NCBI RefSeq assembly: GCF_030272615.1
Contig: NC_081415.1
Span: 194,798,195 to 194,862,194 of the forward strand
DNA length: 64,000 bases
Source: Cryptomeria japonica
Lineage: Eukaryota > Streptophyta > Pinopsida > Cupressales > Cupressaceae
Direction of reading: 5' to 3'
Of this stretch, positions 12,108 to 25,135 are shown one piece after another. A program made the position numbers and the translations under genes. Under the pieces are notes generated by a model. It did not search any database and had not been told where the DNA came from. It saw only the letters and a program-made list of their open reading frames with translations. Positions within the stretch are counted from its first letter, which is position 1; each line of letters starts with the position of its first letter.

Positions 12108-13354
12108 TGTTGGCAATAACAATGAATAAAAAAACTGAGAGGGGGGGAGGTGAATCAGTTTTCACTAGATCTACACACTTAACCATAAGCATAGGTCTGA
12201 TAAACTTCAGTAATAACAAAGATAGGAAAATTGAAAGAACAACACACAACACCAAGATTTCGATGTGGAAAACCCTGTTAAGGGGAAACCACTGTGGGAA
12301 CCTACCCACAATAAGATAATACTTTGTAGTAGTATGTGAAAATATTACAATGGGTAATGCACATACATTCAGGAACACTTCCTAGAGCTCACTGCTCAAA
12401 AGATAATGACCCATAAGGATACAACCCTCAGGGAAGTCTCACTTACTTACAACAGGATTCAAACTACAATCCGAAAGAAATGAACTAAAAGAATAGCATC
12501 TTTGAATGCCTGATTATAGTTCTGGTTAAGCAAAAATCTTTTCTCTGCAACACCAATCTCTACTCAATCATAATTGTCAAAGGATGAATCCTTGTTCGCA
12601 CATAAACCTCTCTCTGATAATGTAGACACAACCTCTATATATATTACATAAATATGAAACCTATATATACAAATCATCAACCTTGACAACAAGGTCGGCT
12701 AAACCCTCAACTCACAATTATAAAATTATATCACATGATACAAAGATTGACCACTAGGCAAATATAATGATTTATATGTCATAACATGGACCTAATTGAA
12801 ATTCCCAAATACTCAACACCACTAGAAATCATGCTAGGATCAGCTGCAACACATTACACCACTAGGAAAAATCCATAACATGAAGAACATCACCAATTCA
12901 TGAAAACCACCAATAAATTACAAAATGATCAATGTGGATAGTCAAAACAAATAGGACATGATTAGGAAACACCAACAAGCACATTAGAATCATCAGTAAC
13001 AGCTACATCAATCCCACTTATCAAATCTTCATTGATCAACATCTCAGACTTAAGAACACTCAAACAACAACAACTATCACAAATAAAAGATTACTTGTGC
13101 AACACCAAATCATGAACCATCTAAAATGAAGATACATAAGATCATCTCAAACAATATCCCCAAAATCTGATCAAAATATGATCACACTAGAATATACCGA
13201 AGGAAATACTGAACTCTACAAAGCACCAACACAACAAAACAAAACTGCAAAACCGGATCATAAAATTTTCCCAATCTGTAATCACCGAAGAGATTCATAG
13301 GAATATGTTGACATTAATGACAACAAAATATCCTAACAGAATAAATGTCCAACA
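12108..13354 (-). repeat. 5' LTR of Copia-1 (right side)
   Basis: Starts TGTTGGCAATAAC and ends GTCCAACA on the plus strand, so it keeps the TG...CA termini. It has a GA-rich stretch ACTGAGAGGGGGGG near its left end and the block GATGTGGAAAACCC shared with the other LTR and with the solo LTR at 16478. Confidence 0.9.
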
Positions 13355-14060
13355 CACCCAACCTCAACCACAAATAGCAGCAACCATAATGCTCCTTCAC
13401 ACCTACTCTCCACCTCAATAGAAGAAAGGGCCATCTCAAAGAGATAGGAGGAAGGGTAAACTGTTAGCCCTAAAAACCCTCTTTCACCCCAAAACTCAAG
13501 CATCCACTCCACCTCCATAGGAGGGCACACCTCCTCAAATAGAGAATCATGAGAACAAGGGAGAGGAGGAAAATAAAACCTCGATAAAGAAAATACAAGG
13601 AAAAACTAGGAGGACAACATACACCTCGAACCTTGCCCATTCGCCAACACAACAACAAACTCCCGAGACCAAACAAGGTCATGCTCCCAGCACCCAAGAT
13701 AGACCGATAACACCAAATAATAATCGAGGAAAGCAAGGGAGGGCTGGAATGACAAAATAGACAAGCCAAAGCCCTCATCGACACCCACAATACCAACGAT
13801 CTCAAAAATAGTAGACCCACCTCCCTCTCCATCACAACCAGCACTAGCGTCGCAATAGACAAAGCTAGACCCAAACGACTAGTGGGAGAGGGAAAGAGTA
13901 GAATTCAGGAGAGAGCATTGAGCACAGATCAAACCCTATCAACCATAGACCTCTCTCCCACCATCTGTGTCACCATCCTCCTCCCCTTCACTTGAATCTT
14001 TACCCCCAGAACCCTCGCGCTTCCATTCTCGCTCGCTTTGCAGATCCTGCTCAATTTTAA
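13355..14060 (-). repeat. Repeat R1, minus-strand copy, 5' half
   Basis: Continuation of R1 on the far side of Copia-1. On the minus strand it is T/G-rich with repeated CCTATTGAGGTGGAG-like words. The segment 13360-13455 resembles 6005-6090 on the other side of the Copia. Long open frames here (13470-13874 and others) are hydrophobic, low-complexity and overlap in all phases, so I do not call them genes. The 5' limit near 14060 is where GC content drops and is approximate. Confidence 0.55.
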
Positions 14061-15795
14061 AATCCAAAATATTGTTAAATGTTATCTATTATATTTTAAG
14101 GTAGTTACGTATTAGTAGGTATATAAGTTTGGTAAGTCATCCAGAGTAATGTTAACAAAAGGATGCATATGTTTTGTTTGTCGATCTATTGATTGTTAAA
14201 ATAAAACTTTATCTATTTATGGGATGGTAGTAATAACTTTGGAAAAACCATTCTATTTTGTACTAGAAATCCATTAAGCCATAATTCCAATACAGTTGTA
14301 AATTGTTTAAAGTCTTCTAATAGACATTTAAAATATCTATTTAACTAGCATTTCTATTAAAAGGAGGTGCAATGGTTATGTAGATAGTAAAATATACTTT
14401 GAATAATACATTAAAGGATATAAAGTCACAGAACATAAAAAATTTATTATTAGTTATAAGTATTGGTAATGTAAATGATTTGGCTTAAAAATATTAAACA
14501 TCTAAATACAAACGTAAACTAAATTTTAAATATAAATAGTACAAAATATTTTTACAATATAAGTGTTTTTTATGAAGTAAATATATTTTAGATGAGGAAT
14601 ATAGTTCTTTGTTTTTTATATCAACTTCTTGTAGATGAGTTTGCCATGTCTTGGAATAAATTTTTACAATTTAATGAAAATTTCAAAAAGTAAAATTAAT
14701 GCATTGCTAATAATTAAAGAAAGTGTGAGAGAGATTGGACTTGAAATTGCATACCTTGATTTTTAGAGGGGTGGTTTCTATAATCAATATTTCTCTCTTT
14801 TTCTTATAATTTTGTATGGATTGTTTCACATTTTATAGTATCGGGGAATCTTGTTTGAATGTGACAGCCATTTAATGATTTGACTTTGGATATAGTTGTA
14901 AGTGTGAATCCTTAACTTTCTATTTTTCTAATATCGATTGTTTCTTTTTAGTGTTACACCTTGGGATTGGGTATGGTAATATCCCATGCCATTATGAGCA
15001 TTATTTGAATGTAATTGTCTATAATTAAAAGTGTTATAGGTATATTTTTGGGGGGTCATCTTTGTTCAATGATGGCCTTTTCTAAATTATTGATCCTTGT
15101 TGCAACGCACATTGAGACACCTACTTGGTTAGAGATAGGACTGTAAATGATAGCAATACCCAATAACTTCATTTATAAGATCATCTTGTGTCCCTATGTT
15201 TTTTATGAGTATCATAGGTTGGCCTCTTCATAATAGCACTTATTTCTCAAGTTACTCATAATTAGCTTTGATATTCCTTTGCATTTTGTCTTAGTATTCA
15301 TGCCCTACTCTTAGAGCCTTATTTCATCTTCCACATTTGTGTGCTTATCTAAGTTTGATAAGAAGACAAAATAATATGACCTTACTTGAAAAAGATCAGT
15401 CTTCTTGTGTTGGTTCAAAATTTTGTATGTTTTGCAATGTTTAATGAAATTTTGTTTGTGTTGGATTTTTGCCTTGTTGATAGAATATTCCTTGTAAGGT
15501 GGCAACTATTGTAAGTTGGTCCCACAATTTGTTTGTGTTTGAATATGATGTGTAGATGGATTTGTCTCATACAGGTGGTAGTTGATGCATAAACATATGC
15601 ATATACAAATATTAATTTCATAATTAATCTAGTAAGCTTGAATGCTGAAAAATTGCTTTATTAATGTGCTCCTTAAATGCACTTTCTTGAATGGAATTGG
15701 ATAGCATAATTACCTGATCAATTTTGCTAATATAATAAACTTTGTCAGTTCATTATTTTATTGCATAATGTAAATATAATAGAATACAATATGTA
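14061..15795. other. AT-rich spacer between two inverted R1 copies
   Basis: No gene, domain or terminal repeat is visible. Short open frames at 15311-15621 on the minus strand are AT-rich and show no recognisable motif. Confidence 0.5.
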
Positions 15796-16477
15796 GACGA
15801 TTGGTCGGGGTTCTTCGGTGGTCCATGCCACTGTTTTGGCCTATTGCATGCTTGGGTTGGTGTGGGGAGGCAAACTCTTTCTGTAGTTAGTCATTCTTTG
15901 ATCACTGGAGGTGGGTGTCCACTCCAGTTGAGATTAGTGTTTTCTACTCTGCAGGGTCTGCTCTCAGCATGTGGCAGTGGGCGCCCATTTTAGTCACGTC
16001 TTGTGTTGGCTGTTGTGCGGGTTTTACACTTAGCATGTGGATTGATCTTGTCTGTGTGCTATGGAAGGGAGTTCTTCTTTCAATGGGGGACTCTTTCTTC
16101 CTTGGAAAGCTCCTCTTCGGGTTGGTATTTTGGCTTTGTTTGGGCCCCCAATGGTTGTTTCTTCCCCTATCGGAGGAATGGTGGGGTTTTTTGTTGGTTT
16201 CATAGCCTTGAGTTTTTTGGCTAACTTGTTAATTTTGCAGGCTTTTGCCATCCTGCCTTGGGTTTTTCCCTCTGCATCTTTGTCATAGTTTTTCTCCCTT
16301 CTTATAGAGGTGGAGGGGATTGTGGGGGAAAATCCTAGGGTTTGGGTGTTTTGGAGACTTCCATTCTCATTCTTTGTGGTTATCTTGTTGAATATGTCTC
16401 CTATTAAGGTCGAGACACCTTTTTGTGGGTAGAGATGGTTGCTCCTTTTTTGTGGAGTTTTTTCTAGACAACGACTG
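15796..16477 (+). repeat. Repeat R1-like T/G-rich segment, plus strand, before the solo LTR
   Basis: GC and T/G content rise abruptly at about 15796. The segment carries TATAGAGGTGGAGGGG-like words near 16300 that recall R1. It lies directly upstream of the solo LTR whose other flank is clearly R1, so it is taken as the 5' part of the same copy. Sequence match to 13355-14060 is weak by eye. Confidence 0.5.
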
Positions 16478-18106
16478 TGTTGGCATGTGTGGCATAACTA
16501 ATGAAGATGAGTTGATGATTGTACCGGTAAAGGAATGATGATGATATGATCAGTTATTAGTGTTGTCATTGGTGGAAACTTGTGTAAATTAATGTTTGAT
16601 GATAGTTATATATGAACTTTGATGTCTGACTTGTTGGATAAGAAATTTGATCTACTGGATTTAGAATTTGTAAGTCTCATAGGGTTGACCGACAGGACTA
16701 AGGATTAGGACTTCAACTGGTAAAAGAAAATATTTTGATGGAATTGGTAAATTGGTGATGGTTGGAAACTTGTGGTTTGAGACATAATATTTTATGATGG
16801 ATTTGTGTATGTGACCAAAACTGAGTCCTATGTTGATTACCGAAAGGCATGTGTTGAAATTCTGATGGAATTGTGCTAAGGTTTTAGTAGGGTTTTAGGA
16901 CCGATGATGAATTCACTCAACCATTAATGATTTTTGATTTGACGGTGATTCGTTATGAATCTACATGAAGAAGATAACACGACACAACCCGCGTGAATGA
17001 TTTAAAATGTGTTTTGGCACGAAAGATGATATAATTTCTTGGGAATTTCCAAAGTTTTAAGGGTTTGAATTCTGTATAGATCAAATTTTTGTGATGGGTA
17101 ATGAATAATCAATCGCTAATATTGCATTTTAATTTGTTGTAATGATTTGTATATTGATCTTTTATGATCTGTATTGTAAATTCAATATGTAATTAGGTTT
17201 TATGGCCGACTTAGTTTTTATGGCTATTTAGGGCGACATAACTGATGTTTTATGTGTTGGTGGCATTTGGAGAATGAGTTAAGTCATCTTAGAGAAGATA
17301 GAGATCATCCTAAGTGTTGTAGATTGTGAAGCAAAACTGGATCTGATTTAGCAAGATGAAACTGCAAAGTTGCAGATAATCTTTCATTGTTGTTCCCTAC
17401 CATTACAATAGCATAAATCGCTTAACCGGGTAGGTCCTAATAGGCAATTTCCATCTAAGTCCCCTAATATGGCAACTCATGAAAGAGTCTTTAAATCCTC
17501 TAACCAGGTTGATCCTAACAGATCATTAAGCTCCTAGCTGGAGTGATAGCAAAATCCCTTAACCGGGTGACTCCTAACAAGGTCTGCTCCTAACTGGGGG
17601 TATTGTAAGCTTAACTAGGCTAAGCTCCTAACAGGGCGTACTTCAAAAGAGTACACATTATTGTGGATACCCATTCCCACTTTGGTTTGTCTCATTTGGG
17701 TTTCCACGTCAAAAATCTTGGTGTTTATATGTGGAATGTATTTTTATGATGTTTATGTTTACATGCATTATTTCTAAGACACCGATTATGATATATCATT
17801 TATAGTTTATCAGAGATTACCGGTACTGATATGAAATGATTAAGGACTTGATCAGATTGATAAGATTGATTGGTTGAATGATCAAATTGGTATGACTAAT
17901 TAAGAGATAAAGATGTTGACAATTATGATAAATGGTTTTTGCAAATTAGATTAAAAGGTTGTTAGATCTTATAGTAGAAGTGAAGATATCTATTAAGAAG
18001 TTTCAGATCTAATTTTAGTTGGATTTGGAATCAAAGTTTAAGTTATTTTTAATATTAATTCACGCCCCCCCCTCTCAATATTAATCGGATCTTCATAAGA
18101 TTAACA
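16478..18106 (+). mobile_element. Solo Copia LTR
   Basis: Begins TGTTGGCATGTG and ends GATTAACA. It shares with the Copia-1 LTRs, in reverse orientation, the block TTTCCACGTCAAAA and a pyrimidine-rich CCCCCCCCTCTC near its end. No coding region is present. Flanking pentamers GACTG (16473-16477) and GGCTG (18107-18111) match at four of five bases, a decayed target duplication. It therefore arose by LTR-LTR recombination after insertion into R1. A tRNA-derived region is not present. Confidence 0.85.
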
Positions 18107-19185
18107 GGCTGCTCTATTTTTGGGTGGCTTTGGATTTGGTTTCTCCCTCAATGGATTATTGTCTTTATTTTGGAGGTGGAGAAGTTTTTGGCATGTTTGA
18201 GGCCTATTGCTTTGGGGTGGACCTCCTGTGCTTTTGTTGTGTATTCTCTAGTAGGGCTTTCTTCTATTCCTCTAGCCTGGTCTATTGGATCCTTGTTTGT
18301 GGTGTTATTCTCTCCTACGGAGGTGGAGAGGCTGCATGTGAGTTGGGTTGTGAGGAAGTTGGTTGGGCAGTTGATCTTCTCTCTTTTTTAGCCTATTGAG
18401 GTGGCTTTCTCTCCTATTGAGATGAGGTGAGGGAGTTTTTTGGCTGTTGATGTTGTTGTTGATGTTTCTGGTTGAGGGAGCCTATCAAAACCCTCTTGTT
18501 TATTTTTATAGTTGGTTGTGGGTTCCTGATCTACACCCTATGTCCTAGATTGTACCTTGAAGACTTGTTGTTGTTATTTGGGTTTTATTTGGTTATGGGA
18601 GCCTTGCAAAACCCACTTTGTCAGATGCTAGTAGTACCTTGCCAGGTTGTGGGAGCCTCTTAAAACCCACTTTCATGGTTGAGGGAGCCTTGAAAAACCC
18701 TTGGTATTTTTCTTTTATCATGGACAGGATGGATGCTGACAGTTTTCAAGCACCCAGTTTGGTCAGTTTGTGTTTTTGGTTAGGCTTAGGTTTTGTTGTT
18801 GGTGAGTAGGAAACTCTATTACAAGTTAAGGGAGCTTGGGAAAACCCTAACTTTTGGCTGGGGGTTCCCTATAAACCCTCATTTTTAGTTTATTAGATCT
18901 ATAAGGTAGTTTAGATCTGTTGTTGTGGCTAGCGTGCTTTTTATTGTCTTTCTTTTTTTTTGGTTGTAGGTAGTTTCGTTTAAGTTGCTTTGTGCCACAA
19001 GAGATGTAATGTTTAATCCTTCTTGGATGACTATGGTTTTGTTGTTGTTTATTTTATATATATATATCTGCAGCGTCCCTTTGTTATTTTCGGATCTGTG
19101 AAAAAATTGAGGGTTTGAGGTCCCTTCAAAACCTATTGTATGGGGTTTTTGGTCCCCTCAAAACCTATTTATCCTAATAAAAAAC
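18107..19185 (+). repeat. Repeat R1, plus-strand copy, 3' half
   Basis: Follows the same order as 6129-5264 read on the minus strand: CCTATTGAGGTGGC, then GGTTGAGGGAGCCTATCAAA, several GGGAGCC...AAAACCC words, TTTTCAAG and TTGGTCAGT, and the end TTTATCCTAATAAAAAACAT. After the end the sequence becomes plain AT-rich repeat. Open frames at 18124-18399 and 18472-18809 are overlapping, low-complexity and not conserved in the minus copy, so they are not called as genes. Confidence 0.75.
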
Positions 19186-19189
19186 ATAA

Positions 19190-21730
19190 TATATAACTTA
19201 TTATATATATAAAAAATTATTAATACTTGAAATATAAGAATTTAATAATAACATATAATTATATAAATAATATAATAATATATTAAGAATATTATTATAA
19301 TAATATAACATAATATTATAATAATAAAAATTTCACTAATTTAACATTGCACATTTTAATTATAATTTGATTAATATGACAAATATATTAAAATTAAATT
19401 AAAACATCTCTATCTATATAAATTTAACTAAAATCAAATTAAATTTAGATTATGTTATTAAAATTAAATAAAAATTATTCAAGTTAAATTATGAAAGTAA
19501 CATTGTGGAACCAATGAAAATGAATATTTTTTTTTTAGGAAAAGTGGGTTATTTTTTTTAAGGAAAATTGATATTCTTTTTGTAAGGAAAATGGATATTC
19601 TTTTTGTAACATGTTTCAATTTTCACCTTGTGAAATCGAATTTATACAATTTTTAGGTACATACAATTTAGACAAAGACGCGGCTAATCTCCATACAAAA
19701 CAGTATTTCATATTGTTTCTAAAATCTGTAAAACTTAACAGATTTTCCTGAAATTTTTAATAGCTAAATCTTCATGATCTTTATCCCCATTTCTGTAAAA
19801 ACATTACGTTTTACAGATCTAAGAGTTTTTTATAATGTCATTTCATGTAGAAATTAACGACTGATATTTATTGAAATTTTTACTTCATGAGATCGAATTT
19901 CCAGATAACATACAATGTGGGTGCACCTTTCTAATAGTGGCAGTAAGCAGTGAATAGACAACCCTAGTCATCTCCAACCTAGAATTTCTAATCCAGTACA
20001 AAAATATTCATGGACTTGACTCATTACTCTTCTTCCAAATATGAATGGCCTTCAACATCCTTTGAAGGCCACTTATCGTTCTTTTCATGCGTTATTCATT
20101 GAGACGCTACAGCCCTTCATTTCCTATCCTCCTTTCGCTGTTGATTGCAGTTATTTTCACATGTTCGATATAGACCTTCTGTCAATAGGGAAAATGTCAT
20201 GGTGTGTCAAGAAAAATGTGTGCAGTGTGTGTTCGCTACAACCATTCATTTCTTATTGTTCTTTGGTTCAGGTTTTATTTTCACAACTACTAAGTCATTT
20301 GTGCATAAGTATTAACAATTTTAAGTGCACTATTATTGGGACATCTTTAAGTAGGTATTGGACAACACTTTGGAATGTATATTTTTTGACTCTTGTGTGC
20401 GTAATAGATCCCATAATGTATGTCCTTACTACCTAAAAGCCAAAACAATAGCTATAAGCAATTAAGTCACATACAAAGAGAACAAAAAAAAATCATTGAA
20501 ATCTGATTGAAATCTGATGTACCGTTCAAGATTTATGGATGTATGAAGTTAGCTATAACAACTACTAGTACACTTTCCCTAAGACTAACAATAAGATGCA
20601 AGTAGTAGAAAAATTACATAAAGCCATCAAGCCAACAACATCACAATTTTAAGAGTTAAACATATAAGATAAAGGAAAAACTACACAGGGACTATAAAAG
20701 ACCAACCAAATCAAGCTGATTTGAATTAAAAATGTCATATTGCTTTCATTTGAAGATGGTTATCTTATTAGGATGATATTATGTAAGGAGACACTTTCCA
20801 TTTTTTATTTCTACCACCTAGAGGATATGAAATATTGTATTCTATATATTGTGGATTTTATTGAAAGGTGAATTATTAAGTGTGATAAAATTGAAGTGGA
20901 GTACGCAAAGTATTTTTTAATTCAAAAGAACATTGGCTCTTTTAATATTGTTTAAAATATTTATCAGTATACAAACATAAATAGGAATGATGATCTATTG
21001 TCTATTTTTACATGTTTTATGTTTCCATTGTGCAACATTCAAATGATAGTTTTTTTTGCATAATACATTTCTTTAATTTTTTGCATGTTAAGTAGAAACT
21101 GAAATATAATTGCTAGTGTGAAATTAGTATATTTAATTTGCGCTATCTACTTCCCTGCCTCTCTTTCTCACTTCTCTCTATCCTCCTCTATTTTCCCCAT
21201 TCCACATTCCACATGCATTTTCAATAACAATCACATTTGTCAAATATTCTTGTACTGGAAAATGGAAAGTAAATAGATTTTTTTTAGAATTTCATATTCG
21301 AAGTATAGATTATTAACACCATTTGTTAGCATATAGAGTCGAATTTACTATTTAATTTTAACTTTAGCGTACTCTTTAATGTTTTTCTATATGTGCTAGC
21401 TTTTAATATTCTAATGCTTTTTTTTTAATGGATATGTACATTAATTTTATTTAAATATTTTTGTTCTTTAGATTTTTTAATGATTAATCAACATATAAAA
21501 TTGGCACACAATTTTTTTTTAAACTAAATGAGAGATTATTTAAAACAAAAATCACATACTTTTTCCCTAATCCTAGTGTAGATTTTATTAGATTTTGAAG
21601 GGTTTCTCACAAATGGAATCAAGATTATAAAACATGAGAATTTTTTATGATAAAAATGGACCTTAACATGGATTTTAAAAATTGGAAATTGATATTCTAG
21701 TAATTGTTCATTTCTTGAAGCAAATTAAGG
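19190..21730 (+). repeat. Partial copy of the large repeat 'body' (copy A)
   Basis: Shares ordered landmarks with 28740-32489 and 45736-48984: an AT-rich run with TTAATAATAACATATAATT, ATTCATTGAGACGCTACAGC (near 20095), GAAGATGGTTATCTTATTAG, a pyrimidine-rich CTTTCTCACTTCTCTCTATC block (near 21170) and GAAATTGATATTCTAGTAAT (near 21690). It lacks the small inverted-repeat insertion found in the other two copies. The frame at 20041-20436 lies in this repeat, is not conserved as an ORF in the sister copies and is not a gene. Confidence 0.8.
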
Positions 21731-23837
21731 AATTTCTTGACACATAGAACACAGAAAACAAAGTGAGTGGAACTACTGACCTTCATCTTCATCTTGTTGA
21801 ATGCTTTGACAATTAGAATGCTATTACGTTTTAAAAATATGAAAACAAATATAATTATAAATAAATAAAAGTAATTATGTGAAAAAGAAATTAGAATAAT
21901 AATATTGATTTTTAATTATAATTAATTATATGAAAAATTTAAATAAAAATCAGATTTAAGTTTGAAAATATAATTGTCAAAATCACAATTTTCTTTGTTC
22001 AATATACATTAATTATATATATATAACGATTAAAACTTTTAGAATTTTTTAAATATTATATAAAATATTTAAATTTCTATTATATATTAGATTTTAAAAA
22101 TATGAACAATTAATATAATAATAAATAAATAGAAGAAAACATTTATTAGTTTAAAGAGAAAAAAAAATATTATGTGATTTGTAATTAAAACAATATTCTT
22201 ACAAGAAAGAAATTGTTTACATTGCATTTGTTAAAATGCTTTTGAATTTTACTTAACTCCTAATAAATAGGGGAATATATGCGACGCCCCATGGGGAGCA
22301 AAAATATGTTATAAATATTTTGGTTTGAATAGAACAAGGCAGTGTCTTTGTTAGACACGTGCTTGAAATATTAGTAGTAGGTGCATTCATGGACTATTTT
22401 GATCAACTCAACAATGTTGAATGACATACCAAATTCTCTAAAGATACATAGTTTAATAATAAAATATTCTTGTTGGGATTTTACTACAAACCTCCTTAAT
22501 ATTTATATCTGTGTCAAATTTACTCAATTCTAATAATTGGCATGTAAACACATCCTTCCCTTAAAATGACAATTTAAACATCCACAACCCCACGAGAAAA
22601 TCTATATGTAGCAATCAAATATTGGTTACTAGTTTATTCGCTCATCTTGTAGTCTCCACCTACATTACAAAATATAGACATTGGCCAGAGATCTATTGGC
22701 ATATACTTACTTTTATATTTGATACTATCAACTTTCATAAGCCTAGTAAAATTTAAATTTTCATGTTCAAGGTAGAGAGTGTGTTTGATTCTAATATCTA
22801 TGGCTAAATTTTTTTCACCTATTGATAAAATTCCTCCTTTTAATGGGTAGTAGCACCTTAATTCATGTATGGATAGAACTTTCTCATTTGGATTGTTGAC
22901 ACTAGTTAAAGTTACACAAAATTGAAGTTTGTAGCATCTTGCATAAGGGGTGTATCTTTAGCAATTATTTTTGTCAAACTTTCGTTCACAAGAATTCGTG
23001 ATGAATAATTAGATGTTTTTGGGTCCTTTTGTTTGGATGAACTCTTTTTTTATAAACCATTTCATATCATTTCTATTGATATTGGGTCATCTATAGATGA
23101 AATGATGAAATAGTGGGAGAGGAAAAAAGGAAATTGCAATGCATTAAATGTTGACCACAAACCTATGAATTCTTCTACTACTTTGAATAGATAAATTACC
23201 TCCTTATGAACTAGAAATGTGGTTGAGGTTAAAGAGTAGTAACTCTTGTCTTTCTCCTACGGGAGTGTTCCTCATGACTTTGATGAACTTGGCATGATTG
23301 GTAGGAATAAATTTGAGAACAACCATAGTTCGTGTTATTGTAGCATCCTACCTCCTTATGGGTTTTATTAGTTGATTTTATAGATAAAAATAATCAACAC
23401 AAAAAATTTCATGTAACAAGGAAAATATGGTACTTAACTCAACCAATTTATTAACTAGGTAGCATGTTGCGTTTGATATTATTCTATCCTAGTTTATAAG
23501 GATGAAATGAAAAAAATCCTTCAAATGATCATACAAGGCATTATAAAGTCATAATTAATTCTCGTTTACTTCTCAATCACCATTGTTATTGTTTATTTCT
23601 CAAATTGGTGTTGCATTGCTTGTTCTAATTGAGTTGCAATATTCAACATTAAAGAACTCACAACCCATGCTACCTTTTACATTTAATTAAAATAAAAATT
23701 ATTTTGAGTTTGGCTAATGTTGGAAATGTTTCAAGAGAGCATGGTATTTTGTTCAATACATTCTAATCGCCAACATGTATTTTGTCAAGTTTGAGTTGTT
23801 AACTCAAATTGGAAACTATTTCTATTCTAATTAGCAT
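21731..23837. other. AT-rich intergenic DNA
   Basis: No open frame of note, no RNA gene, no terminal repeats seen. A few (TA)n runs occur around 22010-22030. Confidence 0.5.
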
Positions 23838-23945
23838 GACCGCACACCTTAATCGACACATTAAGCCAAGAAAATGTCACTGAACTCTAAATGTTTAACA
23901 CTTTTAAGCCTAAAAGTGTAATCTTAGTGTGTGTGATTTAAGCCA
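23838..23945. mobile_element. Small inverted-repeat element (MITE-like), single unit
   Basis: About 107 bp bounded by GCACACCTTAATCGACACAT and AGTGTGTGTGATTTAAGCC-type ends, which are imperfect reverse complements. The central part has AACACTTTTAAGCCTAAAAG, itself partly palindromic. Related units occur at 28868-28975 and twice at 46103-46306. Confidence 0.6.
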
Positions 23946-24140
23946 TTCCACCCTATACTGGATTTCCACACATGTATTACCCCTGCCCTAATCAGATTTT
24001 AATCTTGGTTAGTTATCATGTAATCATGTTATAGTCAGATGTTTTAATTAATGTGTGTACCTGTTAATGTGGTTGTCACATCAATTCATATGTAAGTTTA
24101 TTATTCTCCTGAATTGTGCTATTAATCTCAGGCCAAAACT

Positions 24141-24169
24141 CTTATTATATATATATATATATATATATG
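24141..24169. repeat. (TA)n microsatellite
   Basis: About 12 uninterrupted TA units. Confidence 0.95.
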
Positions 24170-24179
24170 CATGTGTGAT

Positions 24180-24420
24180 TCACAGTTACAGGAGATTGCA
24201 GGTACAATACCGCATGGGTGCAAGGTTCGACTCCATCTAGGTTCACAGGTTTGAGTGCTCCTCATTAACCCTTAGAAATTGGATTATGTGGCCGGGAGAC
24301 CCTCATTTGACCCTAGTTGGGCTCAAGTGAGCATCGTCAGTCGTCTGTCAGTACTCCTTTGGTTGGGTATGCAAGTCGTCTGTTTGGTTGGCTTTCTTGG
24401 ATTGCACATTTTGTGTGTGT
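24180..24420 (+). repeat. Possible tRNA-derived SINE fragment
   Basis: Contains GGTTCGACTCC at about 24224, an exact RNA polymerase III B-box, inside a segment of higher GC than its surroundings that ends in TG-rich sequence. A clear A-box at the right distance and a poly(A) tail are not evident, and no complete cloverleaf can be drawn, so it is not a tRNA gene. Assignment to a SINE is weak. Confidence 0.3.
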
Positions 24421-25014
24421 GGTTAAATTGAGTAATTAATCCTTTTCATTTTGTTTTTATTAAGTTGTGTTTATGCATTAAAAATTAAGGGACTAAATTG
24501 AATAGGTTCCCTTTATGCGATTAATTGTTATTTAGAATTGCTCAATTCAAATTGGTAGCTAGTTTATTAAACATTTTTATTTAAACAAAAAAAAATTTGT
24601 CTGTGATTTTATTAAACTCTGTTTTCTCAGAGTGCTGGGAAAAGAGATTATTTTTTAATAATCTCTGGGAAAAGAGATTTTTAGAATCTCTTATTAAAAA
24701 TAAAAATAAAAATAAAAGATATGTTTTTTTGGGTCTATGGATACCCAGAGATTGGGTATTGTATTTATTAGTTTTAATAATTTAAAAAAAAAATTAAGTG
24801 TTAATTGATAAAAGTTTATTAACTCAAAAAAAATTTGAGTTTGTTGTGAACACTCAAAAAATTTTAGTATTCTCATGTCCCTGGAAATGCATTTGTCTTT
24901 TAAAAAAAAAGAAGGTATTTAATGCTAAAATAAAATAAAAATAAAAATTAAAAAAATCAAAAAAAGACATGTAAATAAAGTTTGTATATGTATATATAAA
25001 TTTCCTTTTCACTG

Positions 25015-25016
<2 letters not shown>

Positions 25017-25103
<87 letters not shown>

Positions 25104-25135
25104 TGTATGTATGTATGTATGTATGTATGTACGTA
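25017..25135. repeat. Compound microsatellite (AT)n(GTAT)n
   Basis: About 30 AT units run to 25076 and pass directly into about 14 GTAT units ending at about 25135. Confidence 0.97.

Larger units (their letters stand above)
6130..13354 (-). mobile_element. Copia LTR retrotransposon, complete but decayed (Copia-1)
   Basis: Two direct LTRs (6130-7537 and 12108-13354) bound an internal region holding gag, protease, integrase, reverse transcriptase and RNase H remnants in Copia order, all on the minus strand. Flanking pentamers CATCC (6125-6129) and CACCC (13355-13359) match at four of five bases, fitting a decayed 5-bp target duplication. The element sits inside R1, which continues on both sides. 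LTR divergence is heavy, including unshared indels, so the insertion is old. Confidence 0.93.

Noticed and set aside
13470-13874. 134-codon minus-strand frame in R1
   Set aside because: Overlaps other open frames in different phases, Leu/Val/Ser-rich through composition, no domain.
18124-18809. Hydrophobic open frames in R1
   Set aside because: T/G-rich low-complexity DNA gives long frames in several phases; none is conserved in the minus-strand copy.
20041-20436. 131-codon open frame
   Set aside because: It lies in the dispersed body repeat and is not kept open in the sister copies near 29290 and 46530.
24180-24260. tRNA gene
   Set aside because: Only a B-box matches; no acceptor stem, anticodon arm or D arm can be paired.
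25017-25135. Hairpin or MITE end
   Set aside because: It is a plain compound microsatellite.
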